NCBI GenBank assembly: GCA_002946415.1
Contig: NJPS01000048.1
Span: forward strand, 1,364,001 to 1,428,000
Direction of reading: 5' to 3'
Length of the DNA: 64,000 bases
Source of the DNA: Rutstroemia sp. NJR-2017a BVV2
Taxonomy: Eukaryota > Ascomycota > Leotiomycetes > Helotiales > Rutstroemiaceae
Made by a program: the position numbers and the translations under genes. Shown in pieces: positions 11,205-22,388 of the stretch; the first letter of the stretch is position 1, and the number at the start of each line of letters is the position of its first letter. The notes under the pieces were generated by a model that saw only the letters and a list, made by a program, of their open reading frames with translations, did not search any database and had not been told where the DNA came from.

Positions 11205-12396
11205 ATAGGATGTGATAGATGGGGTGGAGAATTGAATTTAGAAAAGAGTGGAAAATAGTAAAATAGAACTATCCATGATAGTGCTGGGATTTGGAATCAC
11301 TACATTGGATAAATGCTTCCCTGTCTCCAATGAATGAGGGTGACCCATCGCCATATATTCTTCACAGCAAGCCAAGTACAAACCTTAGCGTCCAAAATAC
11401 CGATATCACAGCCTAGGCACAACAGGTGAGTGAAAAAAGACCTTAAGCTGCATCTGATAGACGAAGAAGAGGGTGTCATTATTGCCATATCTAGAAAACC
11501 AAGCCAGGCCAGGCCGCACAAAGGGGAGTCGTCCGTCCGCAGAGAAAATAATCGCATCTAAAGGCTGCCCGCCGCTACATCACAACTTCCTTCCTCTGCC
11601 ATCTCCAGTTGTTTTTAAATAAACCTCCTCAACCAAGCCACAGAGCACATAGGACACAAATCGAAACCCGCTCACTCAAACTGACGATTCCCTGCCAGGA
11701 AAAAGTACTCCGTTACCAGACCATCTATCATTATCTAGCTCATACCATACACAAGCAAACATTGATCTTGCCCGAGTAATCTCACCAAGTGACGCAAGCA
11801 AAGAAGCAGCAACAGCAGCAGCAGCAGCAAGGGTAACTTAGAAGGAGCGACAACAACAACACAACAAGAGCAATAGCACGAGACAGAGAAAATACATTCT
11901 TTTTTGTTTCTTTTTATCTCTTTTTCGAATTCCGCAACCCCGCCCAACCCCAACCCCAACCCAATTGATCCTAGGATTACATGTGCGCATGATTGCATGA
12001 ACATATCTGTTATGTATAACAAATCGTCAAAACGGTAAAATGAGCATTGAACTAATATTGAATTTTTTCTTCTTTCTCTCACTCTTTTGGGAAACACTCT
12101 CCCTCCGAACATGAACATGTGTTAGATACTTTTGTAGGACTGAATATCTCTCGATCTTTTTTGTGCCAGATGCTTCGCCAGACCAAGAACAGAAAAACCG
12201 CAGGAAAATTTGCATAGCTCAATGAGGCGACGAGTGAAGCCAAAAGAGAAACCAGTGAAGAGAAAAAGAGAAAGACGACCCGTCCACCCATTTTTATGCA
12301 TTAATTGTTTGCACATACAGAGTACCGCAAATGCTGTGAAGACGCCTAAAAAGTAGATTCGTTGAAAAACATACGCGCTAGAGAAGACGTGTTGAA
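11205..12396. other. Convergent 3' flanks with CAG-type triplet run
   Basis: About 1.2 kb between two convergent genes, presumably both 3' UTRs. A GCAGCAGCAGCAGC run at about 11807-11829 is the only pattern that stands out. No coding signal was found. Confidence 0.5.
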
Positions 12397-14714
12397 CTAT
12401 TTCGTTGGAATGGGTACCAGAGGTGCAGGAGTTGTCCATGTTCGAGTGGCCAACTCGCACAGCCTTCGAATGACATTGGTAGTACCTGCTCCGCTGGCTT
12501 CGTCCGAGATGAACTTCTTTGCGACAAGGAGCTTGCTACGAGGATCACTCTCGTCGAAGTGGAGAGGAGTGCCGCTCGGGGTATATTCAGGAACTCTTTG
12601 GGCATAGGCACGGATGACGGCGATGGAGTATAAAACGTCTCTGTTTTCTCGTCCATCAAGCAAGTTCCTCAAGGTGCCCAGTGTGTCGTTGACCTCTTTG
12701 GAGGAAGATGGATCTTCATCGGACAGGCATACGAAGTTCGCAAGTGTGTACCAGAACTCCAACTCTCGTAATCGATGATGATCTGCACTACCTGGAACTG
12801 GTGCGGTGAGTGGATTGCCTTCAGCGACCTTGCCGGTCAGGAGCACTTCAAAGATTGTCAGGCGGTGGTTGGCCTCGACCGCATCATCAGTGGCAGGGAT
12901 AACACCCTTTTGTTCTTCTTTGACACCTTCCGCATCTGCCGCTCCTGCCTTGACCATGCATGCTAATGCCCATACAACTCTGGCCTCAACACTTGCGGTA
13001 TATGCGATCTGTGCTTGGTCGCTCGGAGTAGTCTTCGAGAATTGCAACAACAATGTGCCGAACTGATCAAGCAAAGATTTATCGGCGAGCAGTTTCTGAA
13101 TACCTTTGACACTGAACCATTTCGATTCGAGGAAATTCTCTAGCCCCGGAGCATAGATACTGTAGTACAAATGCTTGGCTTCTTCGAGCGTGTTTGGTGA
13201 CTGCGATACATCGGTCGGGGTGGGATCGGCGGGTGTGGGAGCGCCTCCAATGGCGAGTAAGTCGTTAATGGAACGTTTTGCTGGAAAAGTCGTGTCAGCC
13301 GCTTCTTCAAGAAAAGATGCAACTGCAGGGGGAAAGGGAGAACCGGCACCACCTCTAAGGTGGGGAGTGTCGGATGCCTCAGATGAGTAGGGGCTTGCAC
13401 TTTGCATATCTCTGTTTATATCGCGAAAGATTGGCATACCTGGTATAGTATTGTGGAAGTTTGCAGCAGCAGGAGGTGGTGCAGCAGCCTCCAGTGCTGG
13501 GTCAATAGCAGATGAGTAGTCAAAATGTTGGCCAGCAGAGGCTGATGCGCCGGCTGATAAGGCGGGATCGTAAGGCATGGTTGCTGGTCCGTAACTGTGC
13601 AGCATCTGAGGTTGGTGACCGTATGGGTTCGCCGTCGCGACAGCGGAAGCTTGCGCAGGTGCAGAGCTAGGAGCAGGTTGAATGGCGGCAGGCCCTGGTT
13701 GTTGCTTAAAGATAGGATCGTATCCCAAGCATTCACGTTTAGACTTTTGACAATTTCGGCATGCGGGGTGTTGTTCGTCGCACTGTTTGTATAAGGTTAG
13801 CAGAGTTTTAGTTTTAGGATAGCGACAGTGATGATGTTGGCGATGGTTTTATCCACGAATAGCGAAATGAATCTGCGAACAAAATTGCTCGCGAAAATTG
13901 ATAAATCTCGCTCAACTCGTGGGTCTGGTATCAAGGTCGCTCGTCTCGCTCGCTCATGTGCCTTCGCCTACTTAGGTGATTCGCTTGCATATAGACGAAA
14001 AAGATTCCATCGCGAAGAAACTCAACTTCAACCTCAATCCATTACCTCGATTATGCACCGAAATAGAAACATCATGAACTGACCTTTATTCTTCTCTTTC
14101 TGCACGTCAAGCAACCTGTCTTGGTCCTACGTTTGATTTCCTGAATGAAACCCACCATTAGCAAATGCGAGACTCGAAAAACGCGAAAACAGGACGAACA
14201 CGATTTTACTCACCTTCTTGTGACGACCGCCGCTCATAACTCTGGCATCGACAGAGATAGGATATCGCATATTCGGGTCCGAAGTTACGTTAGGATAATG
14301 GTGAGCTGGATGGCCCATCTGGTGTCCTGGAGGGCCATAATATGGAGCGCCCATTTGTGCGACAGGCGGAGGCAAAGGTGAGCCCATCTGGTGTTGCGCA
14401 GCTTGCTGCTGCTGTTGCTGCTGTTGCAAAGGGTCTAAAGAGCGCATACTTGGAAGAGGTAAGGAAGCGTTGCTGCCGGTCGGACTCGCGCGATACGGTT
14501 CGTTCACTGGCTGGCCAGCTGGTGGCGGGTAGTTATACTGCTGCGAAGTCGACAAAGAAGGCGAAGGATACGAGGTTGGACTTGGATAACTGACGGCCTG
14601 ACGCGACGGATTACCTTGTTGCGAATTTGACATTGATGGCGAAGAAGGCGCGGAACCGTTTTGATGGAGGTGATTTAGATGTGGGCTATTTCTATTCTGT
14701 TGTTGCTGTGCCAT
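12397..14714 (-). CDS. Zn(II)2Cys6 transcription regulator with glutamine-rich N terminus
   Basis: Three exons (14214-14714, 14084-14140, 12397-13782) give 647 residues. The middle exon is only 57 nt, and the 301-nt intron after it splits the DNA-binding domain. Splicing yields a perfect C-x2-C-x6-C-x6-C-x2-C-x6-C binuclear cluster with Cys177, 180, 187, 194, 197 and 204, preceded by a basic stretch. The first 167 residues are rich in Gln, Pro and Ser, with an eight-Gln run. After the zinc cluster is another low-complexity region, then a folded helical region from about residue 400 (LEEAKHLYYSIYAPGLENFL). That region looks like a fungal-specific regulator domain, related to moc3-like proteins as I recall. 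Target genes are unknown. It should act in the nucleus. Confidence 0.88.
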
Positions 14715-15187
14715 ATTTCTAATGACACGGTCGCTGACAAGTCGACCTATTCGAAACCGTAATAATTTTCTTTCTTTCTTCTCACGACAACGTAAACGCG
14801 GTACAGTACGATGATTTCTCTTTAACAGATCGACGAAGCTGTTTCTGTCGCGGTTCTATCGAATTATGGCTCTCGGGCTTTATTAATTTTTTCGCGGTAT
14901 GGGTGCAATCCGACAGTAGCTTTCTTTTCCGAGCGTCGATTCTCTAAAAGGAAAGGGGAGGAAGCGAAAGGGCGGTTCTCCTCGTTAACGAGATGGAATA
15001 GCGAGCAGTAAAGGGAAACGAAAAGGCGAGCGAGGGATGAAAGAGGAGGGATGAGAGATATCGGTTCTTGAAAGGTGCGGGATGCGGAAGTGGAAGTGGG
15101 AGTGGAAGTGGAGTTAAATGTAAGGTTAAGGAAGGGACCAACTTGGAAGGGTAGAAATTAAAGAAGGGGAGAAGCCAAATTTCTTTG

Positions 15188-15240
15188 GGTGAGTAGTGAG
15201 TGAGTGGTGAGTGAGTGGTGAGTGAGTGGTGAGTGAGTGT
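15188..15240. repeat. Tandem repeat, 11-bp unit
   Basis: About four and a half copies of GAGTGAGTGGT follow each other with minor variation. The region just downstream (15310-15365) is a looser GGGTTT/GGGTCT run. Confidence 0.85.
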
Positions 15241-16561
15241 AGGTGTAGTAAGTAGAAAAAGTAGATCGATCGGGGTCGGTCTGTCGGAATAAGTTTTGAG
15301 GCTGCAAGCTGGGGGTGGTTTGGGCTTGGGTTTGGTCTGGGTCTGGGTGAAGTGGGTTTGGGTTTATGTTATGGGAGATGGGAGCGGAGAGGAGAAGCGG
15401 ACAGGACGAGTAGGAAGGAGCGTGAATGAGGAGAAGAAGTACTTTGTATGCGGATGGATACAGGACGCAAAAGATCGAAATCCCAAACCAACAGCAAATG
15501 GTAAATTAAAATCAATTCATAAGTTATTACAGTAGTTAGTTGGTTAGTTATTCACCAGTTACTCACCACCTTGAATCTGAGGCTGGAATGGGTTCTTGTA
15601 TTTTACAAGTATTCCCCTCTTTAACTTTACCTCTACCTCCGTACGAATACGGTTCTACCTGCCACGCCTGCCTCGGCCATGCTCTCCAACCAAGCATCAT
15701 GAGCCTCTGAGCCTTTGAGCCTTTGAGCCCTTTCGCCTTTTCATTAAAGCAACACCCAGAGCCTTCTCAAAGCGCACAAACCGAGCCTAGTTGCTTCCAA
15801 GCGTTGGTGTTGTTTCTTTTAATTTCATGCAATGCACACACTCCGCCCTTGTTGTATATGGTAAGCCTTTTATTTTAAACGCACCCTCGGTGTGCGATGA
15901 TCCTGAGTCTGAAAACCATTAATCCCACGCAGTACCTAGTACCCTCAATGGCAAGATGCTCTGCTCTTCTCTTCCAAAGAGGCAGTGGACAGATCCGGGA
16001 TAAAGCAAGTACCACGATTCCTGGCGTTTACGACCACCATGTACCTGACGTATCTCGCCTCTTTCTTCTATGCACAACATTGCCTTTTGGAACTAGGTAA
16101 TGAGAGATGCATCCTTCGCCTGATAGCCGTTTAATTCGTCTGTTCACTGCCTCCCTGGTCAGGTAAGGGTGGTGCCAGGTGCGGCAGACGGTATGTTGCT
16201 ACCGGTAGCTAGACCAAGCGATGGAAGAAATATAGAAGTCTTGGAAGCTTCGATTTCCCTTCCACAGCGTAATATATGTATGTGAGTATTTCGTAAGACT
16301 GACCACCTTCAGGTACGACCTTGGACGCCACAAGAACATCGACGCCGCCATCGCCGCCATATCTTTTCCTGATCTTCCTCATGCCAGTATTCAGCATTCT
16401 AGAAGCAAGACTAATCCTGGGTAAGATGCGGTCATCGAGCTGCACTCCTTTGCATGAAGGGTGTCGTGGAAATTTGCAGGTTGGACTATTATCGACCTTC
16501 CCCATCTGTCCAGCTTTGGACTGGAAATGATGTGAGAATACACACACCACCAAAATTGCAG

Positions 16562-16574
16562 TACTTCGTACAGT
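16562..16574. repeat. Single copy of dispersed 13-mer TACTTCGTACAGT
   Basis: Exactly the right arm of the inverted repeat at 23358-23386. Near-copies occur at 32021 and 63158. Confidence 0.6.
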
Positions 16575-18019
16575 AACTTAACTTGAATCTGCGGAGGATT
16601 AGGAATTCTATTTCGAGAAGTTCCTCACATAACCGAGCAACAGACTTCACAGCACAATGCGACGGTAGATGGGTCAAGGATTACTTTCACGGAGCGAGCG
16701 GGACCCAATTGAAACGGAACATTATCCAACCAGAGATCAGTCTTGTCTTAGCATAACTTTCGGATCCTAACTTTATCCATTTTCTAATCTTGGATCTCCT
16801 TCCCTGCATTGTACGAAGTCGAAAAGGGAGGAGGACCAATGCATCAATACACAAGAGGCTTGGGATCGATGTATGCATGCCATCTCCCGCAACTTTAACC
16901 AGCTATCCACCACGCTTCTTCAGCCTCGTGGTTTCCTACAGCGAGACGGTCGTAGTCACACCCGAAGCATACTGTCGGCAAACTCAATTCCTTCACATCT
17001 TCCACCCCAGGAACGCAGTCATTTATCCATATACCATACATAATGGTAAGCAAGCCGGTGTGCAAGGATGATGCCCAATCGGTTTCAGCAGGACGATTCG
17101 AAACAGGATATATGGGTACCTGCCTTACACCAGAACATTACCGAACACGATGCTTGCATGCTATGCTTATTTGCACTTGTGCCCGATGTGACCGAGGAGT
17201 TTCTATCTACTGCGGGACATAACGAGCTCTCCAAGATTCGCCGAAGCGGAGAAAATCTGATATATGATGCGGATGAAAAGACTCTTGTGCCAAGTGGCTG
17301 CGACACACCACTACTTACCACTACTTACCGTTACCTCACCAATCCATTGAGCTTCACCGTTCTTAAAGCCCGAAGTTAAAGCCCGGCCGCGGAGGTACAA
17401 AAGTACCGGAAACGCAACGAGAGTTCCCTATCTTTGGCACAAAAACGACAGGAAAACATGGGATGGAGTACGACAACCGACAATCTCATGCGGTGATTCG
17501 CAAACAACAACCCATCATCGTGAGGATTTATGCACAGCATAATACACAAGGGTACGAAAGTGTGCTTCTAGAAGGATTCCATGCAGTGGCAGGCTGCATG
17601 TGGTGAGATTTGGAACAACTTTTCTGCGCTGCTCCCTCTTATCCGAAGAGTTTGTCACTTGCCACGAACCGTTTTCTTGGGGGCCAGGAAATGGTTATGT
17701 TGTGCCTGACGGCTCGTGGAATGCTTCGCTATGTTGAACACAACAGCTTTGGCGGATCGATTCCGCGATAAGTCTGAAGTGCCCAATTCCTTGCCTAACA
17801 TAGCTCGACAAGTAACCAGCACGTCGAATTTCGCTCTTGTGGATATCACATGGCAGCACTGAAGTTATATCAAAGAGACCAGAGGTCGAATCGGAAGCCG
17901 GCCCGGTGATCCACGAACGAAAACCCTCATTAGAACAACGCTCCGATCCGTTTTTGTCCATTACGCCTATGTACTTGTACAGATTAAGATGTTATGTGAC
18001 ATGGGAAGTATAGTGTCAT

Positions 18020-20056
18020 TCACGAATCGGTCAAGACTCTAGTCCAGTCAAACTTCTTCCAGCGCTTTCTGAACCCCTCGAGTCTTTTATCCCCTCGATT
18101 CCACCGGCCCTGTCGCTTAATAACATCAGGCTCAATGTCCAGCATTCCACCAATGATCTCCCTCGCAAATAAATCCCCTCTAGGCCAGCGATTGGAATCT
18201 TCAACGATATGGCCCAAGCCACCATCAATCTCAAACCAAGCGTGAAAGTACGGCATCTCCTTGGCGATTGATCGCCGGAAAGCGAGTTTTCCCAGACCAT
18301 CTCGCGCGCGTGCAGCAGTGTCAATCAATTTCTTATGCTGTGTCCACTCTTCGTCGGCAGACAAGATGGCCTCTTTGAAAAAGGCCGGTGCCGTTTCCCC
18401 TAGGCTATAGGGCAGTGGTACGGCCTGCATGGCAGCATGCATCTTTCTTTGTGGCGCTGCGGCATTTTCGTAAAATACCACATCCCGTCCCTGATCATGG
18501 TACATGCGTGTCAAACATTTCATGAAATTTCTAATCTCTTCCCACTCGTCATCATCACATTCTAGAAGATTTGTCCGGTGCTGTATGGGCACAATGACAG
18601 CACCACCTTCGCCCAGCTCCGGTTCCGTCGGGAGTGTAAGGTAAACCCGTGTAGCCAGAGATATGATCGGCGCAACGGGAGGTTGATTCTTGTCTTCGTG
18701 ATGGCAGAGTTGACAGTTATCCAGGATCCGGTTCATCTTTTGAAATTCTCCTATGGCTGTATTCCTCAAATTGACCTCGGACTTCTGCACACGCTTCGCA
18801 AGCTTATCTGCATTGTCGTCCATGTAGTCGAGGTCATTGTCGAATTTAGCGTCTTTTGCTATGCGTTCAGCTGCTCGCATGCCAGCGCCTCCAGCTTGTC
18901 CTTTCGTCCGACGCTCCTCGCGAACCATGTCTTCGATACTCATATCTTCATTCTCTTTTACCAGACCCCTTTCGCGACCTCTCTTGTTGTCAATCGCTGT
19001 CACCTCCCCTCGGGTTCCTGCCATCATTCTATTATCCATCTTCCCCAAAACAACAACGCCAGGTTCTATTTGGGTTGCTACACCAGCGGCGGCTGCAGCA
19101 TTGTATTCAGCCTCGAGTTTGACGGCCTCCGGTAAATTTTTGAGTTTTGCTTTCATCATTTGCGCCTTTAATCGGTTCAAAGCTGTAGCATCGAGGGGTA
19201 CTGTTGTAGCTGGTGCAGGTTTCTCTTCCATCACCTTGCCCTGAGGTAAATCCAAAGGCTCGTCATCATCCTGCTGTGATCTCGAACCCCTTCTAATACC
19301 CAAATCCAATTTCCTTTCTTGAAACAACTCCCCACTAGGCTTCTCCTTCCCGACGTAACCATCTCCGTATAGCCTTCTCCTGTCCAATTCAATTTGCTCT
19401 TCTCGCGCATCATCAAACTCTCGTAAACCGCCAAATCGCTCAATAGCAACCTCATCTACTGATCTTCCGCTCTGCTCTGCTTGCGTGTAAACGGCTTTTA
19501 ATTTAGTCATCCGCCATTGCGCTCCAGCGTCTCCAAAGGTATAAGAAACTTCATGATCTGCATCAATATCATCCAATTTCTTCGCGCCAACGTTTAGGTC
19601 TTGCAAATGCTGATTGAGCTCGTTCTTATGTATCTTTAGATCATAATCTGGCTTTGAGGGCACTTTTGGTTTCTCAGGCTTCGCTGCTCCTCTTTGCGTG
19701 TAATCGAATTCGAAGGCAGAGGGATCGGTCATCCAGGAATCGCGAGTAGCTTTTGGTTCTGCTTCTGGCTCTTCTTCGTCGGGAAGTGGTAGATCTTCTT
19801 TTGGGTCTGATGTCTTTGTATATTTGCGACTTCTCCTATCGCGGTCATCTTCGTCATCGTGTCTGGAATGCCGTGATCGTTTATGTCGGTGGTCGTCTCT
19901 CTCATCATCTTCTTCGTCGTGGGAGCGGTGATGTCTTCGGTGATGATGCCGATGTTTCTTGTCTTTATCTTTATCTCTGCGCTCCTTCTTCTCACTTCTC
20001 TCCCTCTCTGCCTTTTCTGCGGCTAATGCTTTCTCGAATTCATCTAACCCGTCCAT
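18020..20056 (-). CDS. cwf19: CWF19-like pre-mRNA splicing factor (CwfJ family)
   Basis: Single exon, 678 residues. It starts MDGLDEFEKALAAEK and is followed by a very basic/charged stretch rich in His, Arg, Lys and Asp to about residue 110. The C-terminal half carries the two CwfJ domains. The first begins near residue 450 with the zinc-binding NCQLCHHE motif and has the histidine-triad-like IVPIQHRTNLLECDDDEW. The second ends WNRGDKRLEGFRKRWKKFDWT. CWF19 proteins join late spliceosome complexes and act in lariat turnover. The gene is head-to-head with GPN1, 207 bp between starts. The length is in the usual range for fungal Cwf19. Confidence 0.93.
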   Translation of the reverse strand: MDGLDEFEKALAAEKAERERSEKKERRDKDKDKKHRHHHRRHHRSHDEEDDERDDHRHKRSRHSRHDDEDDRDRRSRKYTKTSDPKEDLPLPDEEEPEAEPKATRDSWMTDPSAFEFDYTQRGAAKPEKPKVPSKPDYDLKIHKNELNQHLQDLNVGAKKLDDIDADHEVSYTFGDAGAQWRMTKLKAVYTQAEQSGRSVDEVAIERFGGLREFDDAREEQIELDRRRLYGDGYVGKEKPSGELFQERKLDLGIRRGSRSQQDDDEPLDLPQGKVMEEKPAPATTVPLDATALNRLKAQMMKAKLKNLPEAVKLEAEYNAAAAAGVATQIEPGVVVLGKMDNRMMAGTRGEVTAIDNKRGRERGLVKENEDMSIEDMVREERRTKGQAGGAGMRAAERIAKDAKFDNDLDYMDDNADKLAKRVQKSEVNLRNTAIGEFQKMNRILDNCQLCHHEDKNQPPVAPIISLATRVYLTLPTEPELGEGGAVIVPIQHRTNLLECDDDEWEEIRNFMKCLTRMYHDQGRDVVFYENAAAPQRKMHAAMQAVPLPYSLGETAPAFFKEAILSADEEWTQHKKLIDTAARARDGLGKLAFRRSIAKEMPYFHAWFEIDGGLGHIVEDSNRWPRGDLFAREIIGGMLDIEPDVIKRQGRWNRGDKRLEGFRKRWKKFDWTRVLTDS

Positions 20057-20263
20057 TTTGAAGGTGTTTGTTGACGTGATGTGATGTAAGGCTTAAAAAT
20101 AATGGTCGCCTTGGTAGCGAACTATCCTTATCTCGGGAACGCTATCTTGATGCGGTAGGAATTTATTTTTGACAAGACCTCTCCCTCTCTCCATCCCACT
20201 TGATACCCCGCCTAAACTCTCCCTTTCACAACTACCACTTCATTCACCACAACAATATACACA
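20057..20263. promoter_or_regulatory. Shared divergent promoter, CWF19 / GPN1
   Basis: Only 207 bp separate the two start codons. The GPN1 side has a CT- and CA-rich leader (about 20176-20262). No TATA-like box is evident on either strand. Confidence 0.65.
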
Positions 20264-21537
20264 ATGGCGGAAACTACAAATACCCAGGCGAAGAAGCCTG
20301 TTTCTATTGTCTGCGTCGGCATGGCTGGTACGTTCTCAACGCTCCAATATTACCAGATGCGCTCACTAACATACCTCTTCCAGGCTCTGGTAAAACCACC
20401 TTCATGCAACGCATAAACTCCTACCTGCATTCCCAAAAAACACCTCCATACGTCATTAATCTCGATCCCGCCGTACGCAATGTTCCCTTCGATAGCAATA
20501 TCGATATCCGCGACAGCGTAAACTATAAAGAAGTAATGAAATCCTACAACCTCGGACCCAACGGTGGAATTCTCACTTCCCTTAACCTCTTTGCCACCAA
20601 AATCGATCAGATCCTCACGCTTCTCGAAAAACGTACTTCCCGCGCCCCGGAAAACCCTACCGATATACCCATTGAACATATCCTCGTCGATACACCTGGA
20701 CAAATTGAGGTTTTCGTCTGGAGTGCATCAGGAAGCATCTTACTGGATTCTCTGGCTAGCACGTTCCCAACGGTCGTAGCGTATATCATTGATACTCCGC
20801 GGACGGCAAGCACAAGTACGTTCATGAGTAACATGTTGTATGCGTGCAGTATATTGTACAAGACGAAACTACCCATGATCCTCGTGTTCAACAAGATAGA
20901 TGTGAAGGATGCGGAATTCGCCAAGGAATGGATGACGGACTTCGAAGCATTTCAAGCGGCGTTGTGCGAAGAAGAAGAAGCGGGGAGTTTTGGTGGTATG
21001 GAGGGTGGAGCAGGAGGGCTGGGCGGTGGAAGTGGATATATGGGGAGCTTGCTGAACAGCATGAGCTTGATGTTGGAGGAGTTCTACAGCCATTTGAAAG
21101 TAGTGGGTGTGAGTTCTATGACGGGACAAGGCGTGGAAGAGTTTTTCGAGGCGGTACAAGAGAAGGCGGAGGAGTTTGAGAGGGATTATAAACCGGAGTT
21201 GGAGCGGAGGAGAAAGGCGAGAGATGAGGAGAAGAAAATGGAGAGGGAGAGGGAGCTGGGGAAGTTGATGAAGGATATGGCTGTTTCGGGAGAACCGTCG
21301 TCTTCTTCGAAAGCTAAGACTGCGCCGGATGCTAAGCCGACTACGGAGATGGATACACTGAGTGATATGGAGGATTCAGATGAAGATGGGGAGGCAGGTG
21401 ATGATGAGGGTGCGGGAGATGATCCAGAGGGATTGAGCACCAGATATAAAGCTGCTTTGGCTGATGCGGGAGGGCCGTCCAATGCGGATGATCACAGCTT
21501 CACGCGATATCTCCGAACAAGTCAGATGAACCTGTAG
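20264..21537 (+). CDS. GPN1: GPN-loop GTPase 1 (Npa3/XAB1 family)
   Basis: Small GTPase that helps assemble RNA polymerase II and bring it into the nucleus. Exons 20264-20327 and 20384-21537 join to 405 residues. The 56-nt intron cuts right inside the P-loop, and splicing restores GMAGSGKTT (residues 19-27). The family-defining Gly-Pro-Asn is at residues 79-81 (YNLGPNGG). Also present are the DTPGQIE switch and the guanine-specificity NKID. The tail is charged and acidic ([15 protein letters not shown]) as in other Gpn1 proteins. The RNA polymerase subunit gene RPB12 lies just downstream in convergent orientation. Confidence 0.95.
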
Positions 21538-21972
21538 TAGGTAAGGAAGCCCAAAGAAATGGAAGAATTATTGGTAAGGATAAGGGAGTTATTTGGGGGC
21601 AAAAATAGCATTAAAGGCGCATATTGATACCATGTCACCAAAAAGGATAGAAGACTATGTAGGAAATCCATGTCCAGCACACAAAATTTAATAACTTTAG
21701 TGTTTCTGAATCTTTGTAATTATAGATATGCTCGTCGCCATGTGCTATTGTGACATTCTAAGATTCCATACGCCTGCCACTGTCAAAACCATCGGCCCTT
21801 CTTGAATATCGTTCTCAAACACCAATTTTCATTGCATTCCGGCACAGCTGCGATTGATAGATATGGTTTTTATTGAAACCATGTTACCCGTCGCTCGTAG
21901 GCTTGCTTGCTTGACCACGCATCGCTGCCCTTTCGCCTCCGTTCGCTCATCGCATCGAATTTCAACCCAGAA
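21538..21972. other. Convergent 3' flanks of GPN1 and RPB12
   Basis: About 435 bp that should contain both 3' UTRs. No other feature seen. Confidence 0.5.
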
Positions 21973-22388
21973 TCATCTAGCCTCAAATTGAACCATACTA
22001 TCACAGTCAAGTCAGTATACGCTGCGCAAGCTACTTCCTATCATCTGCCAGAACCCATATCATATCATATAACCCGCCACCCCCCCTTCTCCACGAACAT
22101 TCCATTCCCTCCTTCCTCTCCCCATCTTCCTCTCTCCTCGCCCCCGATATCATCAAAGAAAAAGAAACAAACCACATACCGATCCGTTCTATCCTTATAC
22201 AGCACACGATGCCCACACTCCTTGCATCGGATGGGATCGCCTCTCTTCAACAAAACACTCGTGTTGCAGTCGCCGCACGAGTACTTGATCGCGGGACCCT
22301 CGCCGAGCACGCCGGATGCGCCGCCGTAGGGATTGGGCGCGGCGACGGGTTGGGGGTTGGAGGCGGGCACTTGGTAGGAGTCGTCCAT
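21973..22388 (-). CDS. RPB12: RNA polymerases I, II and III shared subunit RPABC4 (Rpb12)
   Basis: Small zinc-binding subunit common to the three nuclear RNA polymerases. Exon 1 (22180-22388) ends inside the arginine codon of KDRTDR. A 182-nt intron follows, and a 25-nt last exon (21973-21997) supplies the conserved MVQFEAR ending. Together they code for 77 residues. Zinc ligands are Cys38, Cys41, Cys55 and Cys58 (CGDC...CKEC). The N-terminal 35 residues, Pro/Asn-rich, are a fungal extension compared with the 70-residue yeast protein. Without the tiny last exon the frame would read into the intron, so automated calls may mis-end this gene. Confidence 0.95.

Larger units (their letters stand above)
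14715..18019. other. Gene-poor region upstream of the Zn2Cys6 gene
   Basis: About 3.3 kb. The part next to 14715 is probably a long leader/promoter for the regulator. Visible features are a tandem GT-rich block, a short 9-mer repeat (GAGCCTTT type, 15700-15730) and one copy of a 13-bp motif at 16562. Small open frames (for example 17068-17379) show no domain and no splice-supported extension. Confidence 0.5.

Noticed and set aside
15188..15240. Possible CRISPR or telomere-like array
   Set aside because: It is a simple 11-bp tandem repeat without spacers, and neither telomeric repeats nor cas genes are present.
16209..16553. 114-codon minus-strand frame
   Set aside because: No recognisable motif and no supporting gene structure.
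17068..17379. 103-codon frame in the gene-poor region
   Set aside because: No domain, no splice-supported extension and no second exon; kept only as part of the intergenic description.
21998..22179. C/D-like boxes (TTGATGA and CTGA) in the RPB12 intron
   Set aside because: Box C begins with T, spacing is about 140 nt, and the intervening sequence is G/A low-complexity; not a credible snoRNA.
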